Positions 47,998 through 58,153 of a stretch of DNA of 64,000 nt are shown here, piece after piece. Both the position numbers and the translations under genes were made by a program. Position 1 is the stretch's first letter. Each line of letters opens with the position of its first letter. Origin of the DNA: Zanthoxylum bungeanum (taxonomy: Eukaryota; Streptophyta; Magnoliopsida; Sapindales; Rutaceae). The stretch lies in the NCBI GenBank assembly GCA_019454045.1, contig SKCR01034788.1, positions 34,010 through 98,009 on the forward strand. The letters are read 5' to 3'. The notes beneath the pieces were generated by a model. The model had not been told where the DNA came from. It made no database searches and saw only the letters and a program-made list of their open reading frames with translations.

Positions 47998-49404
47998 ATG
48001 AGTGGATCAGAAAATTGGATATCTCGCATGGACCAACTGGAGAATGGTTTCGCCAAGATTACCGAATAGTTACAAGCCTTGACTACTGCCATGGCAAATA
48101 TGGCTGTGCCCCGTGCTGGGGGAAACTCTGAGAATGTAAGACGTGAAGAGCCTCCGAATAGGTTGGGGGATGACATCCCCGCTTTTGATGATGATATAGC
48201 TGAATATGCTGTGGAGAGAATAGTAGGGTCTCAGGCCGAGATACAGAAACTCCGTGACCAGGTAGAGTCCGTTACCCGTAAGATGAAGGGTAAGGACGAA
48301 GACTTACTAGACTATAAGGCGATGACCTTTGAAGAACAGCTGCCAGCTCAGTTTAAAATGCCTGATATGGCCAAGTTCAATGGGAATGGGGACCCGAGGG
48401 TCCATCTCTGACAATATGTGTCATTTATGAGTTCAGTGGGCCTGACACATCGCCAAGTTCAGAAGATGTTTAGGATGTCACTTGAGGGGGCACCCGTAGT
48501 TTGGTACCATAGCCTTGAAAGAAAGGTTAATGAAGATTGGAGGGAATTGGCAGATGTATTTCTGAAACAGTATGTTACAGACTTGGAGATTAATTTGTCA
48601 CTCCGTGATTTGGAGAACACTAAGCAGAAGCCGGAAGAAAGCTTCAAGGAGTATGTAGACCGCTGGAGAAGCCAGCTTCTGAAGATGCAGATTCGGCCCT
48701 CAGAGAAGGACCAAATCAAAATGATCATCAAGGGCACCAAGCCCTCCATTTATGGCAAGTTGAGGAGAATGACCTCCATGATTGCATATTTTCGACAGTT
48801 GAGGGAAACTGTCATGGATATAAAAGAAGAAGAAGCCGAGAACAGAAAGTTCTATGGCCAGAATAAGAGGACTTTTGGGGGGCATTCTGAGACCAAGCCC
48901 GCTGCTGTCGAAGTCGCTGCCATCAGAAACAGGCAATTCTCCAACCTTGGTAGACCTTTGTCGAAGGTATTTGAAAAGTTGAAGGGACAAAGACTCTTAA
49001 AACCCTTGGAGCCTAAACCACTTCCAGATCCTATACCACCCAACCTTGACCTAAGCCTGTATTGTCACTTCCATCAGAGGAGAGGCCAAGAAACTGACAA
49101 CTGTACCCGCCTTAGGCATGAAATCCAAAACCTCATTGATGCCCATAAAATACCTGATCTTGAGAAAGAACAACCCAACACACATCGGAACCCCCTACCA
49201 AATTACCACTCCGTTCCACCACCCACCTATATGATCAACTCTGGCCTACCCGAAAGCTTCATCTTCCAAGCTCTCAACCACCCAGTTTCTTTCATGAGGA
49301 TAAGGGATGACAACGGTGAAGAGACATAGGCCGAGGAAGAAGGCAATGTTATGGATGATGAGACTGTTCTTCCTAGCTTATTTGATCGTAATTCTACATT
49401 TTAA
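47998..49404 (+). pseudogene. Tat/Ogre-like gag of element D with three premature stops
   Basis: Gag forms the particle and packages element RNA. One frame runs 47998-49404 apart from stops TAG at 48067, TGA at 48409 and TAG at 49327; the same frame is open from 47833, so earlier starts (47833, 47923) are possible. Order: a coiled-coil-like charged part (about residues 60-110), the retrotransposon gag domain from QFKMPDMAKFNGNGDPRVH (about 120) through GAPVVWYHSLE to MIIKGTKPSIYGKL, then a zinc-knuckle-like YCHFHQRRGQETDNC (about 355-370), where the family usually has GH for GQ. The region is followed by an acidic tail. There is no protease or reverse transcriptase after it. Each stop can be explained by a single C-to-T change (CAG, CGA, CAG). 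Confidence 0.9.
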
Positions 49405-49800
49405 TAAAGACATTGATTTTATCTACTTGTTCGAACCTGTTCTTAATGATAATAAAGACGTTCATTTCGTTTACTTGCCTGATTCTCTTCCTTCAACCTG
49501 CAACATGAGTATGTTTGACAAAAGCATTCAACCCTGGTACTATGATACTCAGCGATGTTTAGAACGCAGGGAGTCCTCAGAAGAAGCAAGCAGAAAGGAC
49601 AGGATATCCATTCAGAAATTGGGAAATGGGGCAGTGAGACTGTCAGACTTGGAAGGAAATGAGTTCACCAAGCCGATCAATGTGGGTAGATTGAAAACAG
49701 TACTTTCCCTAAGGAAGAGAAGAATGGTCATCAAGGGAATTGGCGGAAGCCCTAACCCAACAGGATGGGAAACTCATTCATGCATGCATGCATACACGTA
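49405..49800 (+). pseudogene. Post-gag region with a remnant of the pol C-terminal tail
   Basis: In one frame 49601-49705 reads ISIQKLGNGAVRLSDLEG then NEFTKPINVGRLKTVL, which resembles the tail found after integrase in Tat-type pol proteins. If right, almost all of pol was deleted between about 49405 and 49600 while its last part stayed. The stretch 49405-49600 is AT-rich and unassigned. The long frame 49307-49801 overlaps the gag end in another frame, so it is not a gene. Confidence 0.5.
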
Positions 49801-49939
49801 ACATATTTTGCATTCCTTTTTGTGTTCTGTGTTTGTTTTGTGTTCACAGGTTTTGAAGAAGAAAGAGAGGAAGCGGTAAATGAAAGCCAATCAGAAGCAT
49901 CAATATGACATCAGCGGTTTGAGGACGAGTCCCAAGGTT

Positions 49940-50867
49940 GAGGCCCATATCAGTATCAGTCTGGGGGTGAGGCCCATATCAGTATCAGTCTGGGGGTGAG
50001 GCCCATATCAGTATCAGTTTGGGGCGAGGCCCATATCAGTATCAGCTTGGGGCGAGGCCCATATCAGTATCAGTGTGGGGGCGAGGCCCATATCAGTATC
50101 AGTGTGGGGGCGAGGCCCATATCAGTATCAATCTGGGGGCGAGACCCATATCAGTATTAGTTTGGGGCGAGGCCCATATCAGTATCAGTTTGGGGTGAGG
50201 CCCATATCAGTATCAGTCTGAGGGCGAGGCCCGTATCAGTATCAGTTTGGGGCGAGGCCCATCAATATCAATTTGGGGCGAGGCCCATATCAGTATCAGT
50301 CTGGGGGCGAGGCCCATATCAGTATTAGTTTAGGACGAGGCCCATATCAGTATCAGTTTGGGGCGAGGCCCATATCAGTATCACTTTGGGGCGAGGCCCA
50401 TATCAATATAAGTCTGGGGGCGAGGCCCATATCAGTATCAGTTTGGGGCGAGGCCCATATCAGTATCAGTTTGGGGCGAGGCCCATATCAGTATCAGTTT
50501 GGGGCGAGGCCCATATCAGTATCAGTCTGGGGGCGAGGCCCATATCAGTATCAGTTTGGGGCGAGGCCCATATCAGTATCTGTTTGGGGTGAGGCCCATA
50601 TCAGTATCAGTATGGGGGCTAGGCCCACATCAGTATCAGTTTGGGGGCGAGGCCTATATCAGTATCAGTCTGGGGGCGAGGCCCCTATCAATATCTGTTT
50701 GGGGGTCGAGGCCCGCATCAACATTAGTTTGGGGATGTGTCCCAAGGCCGAGGCCCACATCAGTATCAGTTTGGGGATGAGTCTCGAGGGTCGAGGCCCA
50801 TAGCAGTATCAGTTTGGGGGCGAGGCCCACGGTATCGGTTTGGGGGTGAGGCCCACATCAGCATCAT
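49940..50867 (+). repeat. Minisatellite, 28-29 bp unit, about 32 copies
   Basis: Unit GAGGCCCATATCAGTATCAG plus TTTGGGGC or CTGGGGGC. Copies differ by single bases and by one G, so the phase drifts between 28 and 29 bp. The array lies between the gag/pol remnant and the polypurine tract, where Tat/Ogre elements are known to carry variable tandem repeats. Frames of up to 176 codons here come from the repeat, not from a gene. Copies towards the right end are more degenerate (50700-50867). Confidence 0.95.
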
Positions 50868-50990
50868 GCATCCATGCATACATGCATACATATCACATAC
50901 ATACAATTTTTATTTTGTTCGCAGGATTATAGCGATAAAGACCATCTCATCAAGTAACGATTCAAAAATGAGCCACCTCTCATCAGGCAA

Positions 50991-51227
50991 CAGATGCCGG
51001 AAATGGCGTTCCAAAATGTATCACACACAACAGATGCCGAAAATGGCGCTCCAAAATGGACCACACACAACGGATGCCGAAAATGGCGCTCCAAAATGGA
51101 GCACACACAAGAGATGCCGAAAATGGCGCTCCAAAATGGAGCACACAGAAAGGTTGCCGAAAATGGTGCTCCAAAATGGAGCACACACAACAGATGCCGA
51201 AAATGGCGCTCCAAAAATGGAGCACTG
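50991..51227 (+). repeat. Minisatellite, 40-bp unit, about six copies
   Basis: Units start at 50991, 51031, 51071, 51111, 51151 and 51191, each with ATGCCGAAAATGGCGCTCCA and then AAATGGAGCACACACAA. The exact 40-bp period is not a multiple of three, yet the unit lacks stops in several frames on both strands, giving false frames of 60-109 codons. It is a second, unrelated array in the 3' region of D. Confidence 0.95.
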
Positions 51228-51381
51228 TTCGGGAATGAACCAGGGGTCGCAGCACCTCACCACCAAATCAACTCAACTCAACAAATGGCAAGTAAAGTGG
51301 CAGCTGGCGAGCCAGGTAAGTAAAAATGCATTGTATAACTTTGATAGGATTTTCACTGTTACACATTACACAAGTCCCATC

Positions 51382-51394
51382 AAAGTGGGGGAGA
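51382..51394 (+). other. Polypurine tract of element D
   Basis: AAAGTGGGGGAGA, ten bases before the 3' LTR start. Confidence 0.9.
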
Positions 51395-51404
51395 CTGTAT
51401 GCTC

Positions 51405-54400
51405 TGCATTTTTACATATAAGTCCCTATGATGAGTCTCATGTAGAGGCACTACCTTTTATGTCACGGAAGTCACGGGAAATGGACGTCGGAAGTGGAAA
51501 TTAAAAATAAGTATGTCATCGGATTCATTTCACAAGTTCAGTGTTTTCGTTCGTGCTGCGTTCGTGACCACGTTCGAACGTCAAGCAGATTGCGGGCATT
51601 CGTGTAGCATTTGAATCGGCGTTCGAACGGTGTCGGTATTTCTGGTTTTGCTGCTAGCCTCACACCCAAGCCCAATTAGGCCACAAAGCCCATAAAACAC
51701 ATCCAAATTAATAAAATGCATATTTAACACATGGGGAATTAAATAAAATCTAAAAATCATATAACAAATTAAAATCAATCAAATATATCCCTTCCAAATA
51801 AAACAAATTTCATGCCTAAACAAAACAAATTAAATATATTAACTTCCTAATTAAGCATAATCTTGTCTTCAATCAATCTTGTGTTTTCCTTACATAACAC
51901 AATATCATATCCTCCTTTAATGCACAAATCACTTCCTTGTCAAGCAAGGATTCACCCATCCCCTTTCTCTATAAAAGAAACACATTGCCAAGACACTTCC
52001 CCCTCTCCAATTCATGGACAGACAGCAAGAAAAATCCATAGTCCTCACGACCAAAACAAGAACAAGCATCAAAGAATTCTTTTTTTCATCCATCACTCTC
52101 CATAAGTGAAAACATCAAGCCCCCTAAACACCTCCACATAGCTGAGAATCATCACCCAAAACAGTCTCCTAACGCCACCAAAACTGCATCACCGAAACAG
52201 TCATAAAGCCCCACTGTAATCACCGCAAAACACCCTCCCTAAAACTGTCTAACATCACCGAATAAACTGCCATAAAACCGCACTGCACCTACCGAGAAAC
52301 AGTAGCCCTGCACCCCTGAAATTACCGAAAAACACACCCAAAACAGTAGCCTAAATATAGCAAACACAGTGACCGCAAATCAGCAGTAAAACAACAGTAA
52401 AACAGCAGCAAAATACTAGCAAAATGGAGCAAATGTTGAACCAGTGAACCGGAGGAGTTGCGGAGCATCCACCCTTCCGACGACCGCGTACGGTACTTCC
52501 GAGAGTCGACATAAAAGGTTAGACCTGAGGGCACTTTTCGTATTTATTTTTATTCATCTTTTAATCGTTTTAGTTGATTATTTCGTATGAGAGTCGTTCA
52601 TAGATGCATGTTGTGGCAATGAATGAAATGGAAAATGTGTCGCCTCTTGTGGTATATAGGATGGAAACCCAGATATAAATTCCGTAGCCGAATCCGAATG
52701 GAAGGTAGTGCGGTCTATACTTGGGATACAACTCCATGTACCACTTGAGCAAACAGCGCATATTTTGTTTTATGTTGTTTTGATTCATTTATTATCCGTT
52801 ATTTAAATTCTGCATGTTATTTGTTTGTGTAATGATGAGATAAAGCATATGGGCTTAGTAATTTGGATTAAAGGTCCTCTGTTTCGAGGGGTTAAAATCC
52901 TTTACCACGATGATTTTCCACGCAGGATGACGTATATTTAGTTGAATGTAAGATGTGTTCAATCGGGTATACAAAGTCTGATATCGTTGTCTTTATTTTT
53001 ATATGCATTATGTCATTAGCGTATGGGCTTAGTAAGTTGGATTAAAGGTCCTCTGTTTCGATGGGTGAGAATCCTTTACCACGATGCTACGCCACGCCGG
53101 ATAACGTATATTCGGTTGAATGTAAGATGTGTTTAATCAGGTATACAAAGTCTGATATTGTTGTCTTTATTTTTATGTGCATTATGTTATTAGCGCATGG
53201 GATTAGTAAGTTAGATTAAAGGTCCTCTATGTCGAGGGGTTAAAATCATTTACCACGATGTTTTGCCGCGCCTTGTAGCCCATTATTATTTATTAGGTGT
53301 CATCTATTCACCCATTCACGTATGTGTCATATTGTTTACTATTTTTTTGAGGTCACAGCTATAACCCCGTTCGAACGCGTTTCAGAATGCCGCACGAACG
53401 CATGTTTTCTGTCTCAGTTCATTCGAATGCGTTTACGAACGCTATACGAACGCAAACTTTCTGTTTACCGTTCGAACGCGCTTACTAACGCTACTCAAAC
53501 GCGCATGTATTTCCTTTTTTTTATCATGCATCAGGTCTGGTCTCGTTCGAACGTGTTCTTAAATGCTATATGAACGCGAACCTTCTGTTTACCGTTCGAA
53601 TGCGTTTACGAACGTTACTCGAACGCGAATGTATTTTGATTCATCAGGTCCTGTCCCGTTCGAACGCGTTCTCAAACACTATACGAACGCGAACCTTCTG
53701 TTTATCGATCGAACGCGTTTTCAATCGCTACACGAACGCGCATACACTGAACTGAGTCTTTTTCATCACATGTCATGCATAATTGTTTCTTAGGTGATTT
53801 CTCTTGTATCATGTAATCAATCATACTATTTGTATCCCTGCATTTATCTATTTGATGTGTTTATGAGATGGTATTCAAGCATGATTAGGCCGTTAGTATG
53901 TTACTTGGTTCTTAAGCATGATTTAGCCTATTTGGTTGTTCATTTTCAAGCATGATTAATCATTTATTTTGCGTTTGGAATTTGCATTATGTCTAGGTTG
54001 TTCTTTATTTTCCGCATTATATGATCAAAGTATGTTCATGAGATTTCCGTGTGCTATTGCATGTTTGCCGTTATTCTAATTTGCTTTCATGCGTGATTGT
54101 ACAATTATTATCTACTGGCATGCCTATGATCGAATGTAATGTGCTTATGACATTGCATACTAGCCGTATTTATCTTTATGCATGCAAATTTGGACATAGA
54201 TTATATGCAAATAGGTTGTATGCAAATTGGGACATAGATTATATGCAAATAGGTTGTATGCAAATTCGGACATAGGTTATATGCAAACTTAGATATGAGC
54301 CTTGTACTTATGCATGCGAACTTAGGAGTAAATTATCCTTGGAAATAAATGTTGTTTAGGCTTGGTTAAATTATTACACAAATCATTTCATTACAAGTGG

Positions 54401-54601
54401 CATAAGTAAGGGACCATTCCGAACCCAACAGTTTGAGGTATTCCCTTGCGAGGGGTGAGTGCCGCCTTAAATCTTTGTCCCAGTTCACACCGGGTGGCGA
54501 CTCCATCATTCTCCGATTTAGTCCCCCGTGGGCTACTTCGTACTCCCAACCGGGCCGTGAGCCCGGAACAGCACGCGTCGCCCAGTTTCTGTGTTCCCAC
54601 A
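51405..54601 (+). repeat. 3' LTR of element D (3197 bp)
   Basis: From TGCATTTTTACATATAAG to TTCCCACA. Same layout as the 5' LTR: TATA box 51970, 174-bp repeats 52845-53276, CGTTCGAACG zone 53368-53745, 38-bp repeats about 54183-54296. About 50 bp near 52420 present in the 5' LTR is missing here. The right flank TGTAC is the target duplication. Confidence 0.94.
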
Positions 54602-57600
54602 TGTACTTAATTCTCTATATTCTCTTTGCCAAAATTTATCTTCTTATAATATTATCTAAGTTTTCTTAGTTTAGTATTATTGTCTACCAATGATGCTTGT
54701 ACTAAAAACGTTACTTCTGGGGTGATTTCCTAATGGTCTCTCCTCAATTGGTTAAAGCTTCAAGCTTAAGGACGTACACTTTGGTACTTAAACGGTAATC
54801 CCTATCATTTATATCAATGCTAGTGATTTGGTTCTGGTTAAAGTTTATATTCTTTCGTACTTTACTTTCAAAAGTCGTTATTCACATACCTGCCAATATT
54901 TCCGTAGCTCAAGAATTCATTTTCTATGCCAATTACAGCTTCACAATAACTTATCACTTCGTCTTCGTATTATGATACGAATTTACCAAACCGCCCATAC
55001 CCGTGGCTAAAGCCGTCCCAAACCCGTAGTGGTTTGGTCAACTTAGACTAGGGCTGGGTATTGATATGAATTATGTGAGCTAATGCGTAAAGGATCTTTA
55101 GTTGCATTCCGATACTGTGAAACCTTGTAGTTACACACTTTGTCTTTACCTACTACGTATTCTTCTACTACCGTCGTTGCACCTCCACATATTTACTTTT
55201 AAACCTTTTCTCATGCACTCTTCTTACCTTTTGCTTTGTCTTATTCTATACTAAGAACTCATATGGCCTATGTCTCTGGCTCCTTATCTGAAGGATACCT
55301 TTTCCTTTCCCTATCCATTATTATGTCTATCACTGGTTCCTTTGTATCCTAGTCAATACTTGACTAATACTATATCCTTGTGCCACATCATCTAAATAAC
55401 TTTCTTCCTAACTCTTAAACCTAGAACTGCCTCTTATATTTATTCTTTTTTAAACCATGTCTGAAGATCCTTTGTTCCAGTTTTCTTCCGTTATTCTTTC
55501 ACTTATTCTTGGGAATATCTAAGGCAATCATCAAGATCTACCTCTGCTACTATTGTTTAACGAGGGTTGGGAGGGTGGGACCTTATTATGAGGCCTTTGT
55601 GGTTATGGTGATCTAGTTGCACATACGGCCTATTTATCAGTCTGAGACCTTCGTGTATACATGTCTAATGTTTTTTCTCACACTAGGGTACTATTGCTAA
55701 AATTGTATGTTTAGCCTCTTCCAACTTTACTTCTATTCATTTCTAATTATCGAACACACTGCATGTTTCATGGAATCCTTCTAAGGTCACGCTCTCTAAG
55801 AACTTCCTCGAACTGCCTCTGTACTTTTCCTATTTAATCTTTGATGTTTACCATTCTAAAGCTGTTACTTTCTTTCTTTATGAGGGCCGTTATACTCCTT
55901 TTTTTATTCTCCCTTAATAAATTCACTATGCACTATAGGTTTCTTTCTTGTCTCAGTTCCTTAAACTCCTTACACCTTTATTTCCCTAAAACTTTGTCAA
56001 CTTTGATTATTTAGGACATCTCCTACCAAATCTTTTGGTTCATGTATTACTTTTTACCTAGTCATTTCCTTCTCAATACCATACGACTCTTTATAAGTTG
56101 TTCACTATATTCCTGAGAATCTTCCTCCCTGATTTCTTTGTGTTTCTAAGTCTTTATCTCTTTAAGGCTTCTTAATTCAACAATGATCTCTAAACTTAGC
56201 TCAAATTATTATGGCTTCAAACTATTCTTAGCTCATGCTACTTATATATGTTTCATTGACCTCATTGATTTGGCTGTCTAGCCATCTCACAATTTATTGA
56301 ATATGTCAATTGCTCTTATTTACTGATCCTTCTCTTTACTAGGTTCTAAGTTAAGAAGCGAGCATATTCATTCCATAAGGATCTAAAATACGCATTTCTA
56401 CTTTACACCTAAACTTGGTGATGCTCTGATCAGGTACCTATAGATTTACTAAAATCGAGGTTTTTAAAGGAAAAAATGTCATCATTCGTTTTGTAAGAAT
56501 CTGATCGACTACCCCATGTCTTGGGATTCTACTGAGTTTCCTCATTACTTCAAGCATCTCCCCTACTATTCATATACCCTTCTCATTGCTCTACGTATTT
56601 CTGCTGTGGCTAGTGGTATTTCGTTCTCCTAACTGCTTTCTTAGATCTTCGCTCTCATTTCTTACTTTAAATCTCAACTTTGGCACTATGTTCTACTGTC
56701 TATACGGGTATTTTTATCGCTTTCTAATTATCTTAATTCCCTCGGGTCTTCTTCTTTATACTTCCACAGATTTCTTCTAACTTCGGTTGGTCTATGGATT
56801 CTATTGTATTTGGTTTATCTATGGACTCCCACTAGTCTTGCAAACCTCGCTTTGACTTGCCGTAATATTTGGGTTATCCTGGGTTCTCTTCTTTATATCC
56901 TCAAAACTTCTTGATTCTTCTTATAGGTGGCCTACCATTCAAGGTTTTCCATTTTTTAAGATAAACTCTCGTTGGGTTTCTTACAGTCGTCTATATCTAT
57001 GCTAGTAGGAACGGCTTATATCTCGTTGATTCTTTTCTTTATGTTTCGATGGGTTTCAAGATCCTTATTTTAATACTCTATGTCCTGGTAGAGTTTATTG
57101 CTCATGTAGGGTAGGTATGAGATATGCTCTGTTAGGACAGCTTGCTTAACTGATTATGACGGAAATGTGAGAATTTGGGTGGGTCGGGGCCTTATTAGAA
57201 TTCTTGAATATGACAACTAGTCATTTTCCTGTTGTTATTTCTCTGATTGGCTTGTGGGCCTAGGTTTGGTTATCCAAAATCTCTACTTTATCATGGTATC
57301 TCGCATCTATTAGAAACCTTTATAACTATACCTAATTTCTTGCTTCTACTACCTTATGGCTGTTCTTGGTTATTTGGGGAACTGATTATCTATACGAAGT
57401 ACTCGAGGATTATTGGATCAACTTGGAAAAACTTTCTGAGGAGGAAAGAATCTTACTTGGAGGGAAAGAAACTTTACTTAGATATACTCGACATTTTACT
57501 CTTGTTTAGACTTGCTATACTCTTATTTAGTATAAGTTCTGATATTATCCTTGTTATCTAACTCTATATCTCTGATTCTTACTACTATAGATTTTAACAA

Positions 57601-58153
57601 TTTCTTATCTATCTATTTTCGTTCTTCTATCTCTATTTGCTTCTGATTACTTAGATGTCTACATCTATCTTTTACTTCCCCTTCCAACTTTTTCTTTCTC
57701 TTTCTATTTTACTGGATAGGTACTCTTGAAACTTACTATCTTTCTGTCTCCTTATCTTTCTTTGTCTCTGGCTGTCGAAACATCTATACCTTTATTCTTG
57801 CTTTCTTATAGCTTTCATATTCCATTCCATTGGGTAACTTTTCTTAAATTTTACTATCAGATTTCATAGCAATGTTTATACTTCTGGTAATAGGCTGAAT
57901 ATCTTCAAGAAGATTCCTAACTTGGATCTAGAGTGTAACTGTTGTCGAGAGGAATACTATTTGAATGATCTAAGAAAGCTTACTAACATGTCTATGGAAC
58001 TTTGACGACATACTCGAGGATCGGATACTGGAGAGGTAATGCCCCGCATACAAGTATCCCGGACATACAATGTATACAAGACCCCAGCACTCTACCTACT
58101 GCAGTCACTGACTCCCTAGACCATGCTCTGATACGATGCTCTGATACGATCTT
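54602..58153 (-). other. Element E interior, right part, no recognisable coding sequence
   Basis: 3.5 kb of pyrimidine-rich plus strand (purine-rich minus) with dense stops. I looked for gypsy reverse transcriptase, integrase and gag knuckle patterns on minus and found none. A 104-codon plus-strand frame (57247-57561) is on the wrong strand and has no family features. The 5' end near 57900-58120 should be leader. So E looks like a large non-coding element or one decayed beyond recognition by eye. Confidence 0.6.
58124..58149 (-). other. Duplicated primer-binding site of element E
   Basis: The minus strand reads TCGTATCAGAGCA twice in perfect tandem (13 bp each), four bases from the LTR. It resembles the methionine tRNA site TGGTATCAGAGC with TG changed to TC at the start. 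Confidence 0.8.

Larger units (their letters stand above)
43646..54601 (+). mobile_element. Tat/Ogre-like gypsy element D, gag-only, non-autonomous
   Basis: 10.96-kb plus-strand element inside E: 5' LTR 43646-46851, primer site from 46852, leader with repeats, gag 47998-49404 (three stops), short pol-end remnant, two minisatellites, polypurine tract 51382-51394, 3' LTR 51405-54601. Protease, reverse transcriptase, RNase H and integrase are absent; the interior is only 4.55 kb. The gag type, the TGGCGACTCC primer site (which I associate with arginine tRNA in Ogre elements) and 3' tandem repeats all fit the Tat/Ogre group. LTRs of 3206 and 3197 bp are very similar by eye. If mobile, it needed enzymes from an autonomous relative. 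Confidence 0.93.

Noticed and set aside
48459..49043. Minus-strand frames over gag
   Set aside because: Shadows of the plus-strand gag frame.
50273..50803. 176-codon frame rich in Tyr-Gln and Gly-Ala-Arg repeats
   Set aside because: It is the 28/29-bp minisatellite read through; the unit length is not a multiple of three, and the frame has no start context or partner.
50737..51504. 255-codon frame spanning both minisatellites and the LTR start
   Set aside because: Composed of repeat translation and LTR sequence; runs into the 3' LTR of D, so not a gene.
57247..57561. 104-codon plus-strand frame in element E
   Set aside because: Wrong strand for E, no family motif, leucine-rich because the plus strand is pyrimidine-rich.
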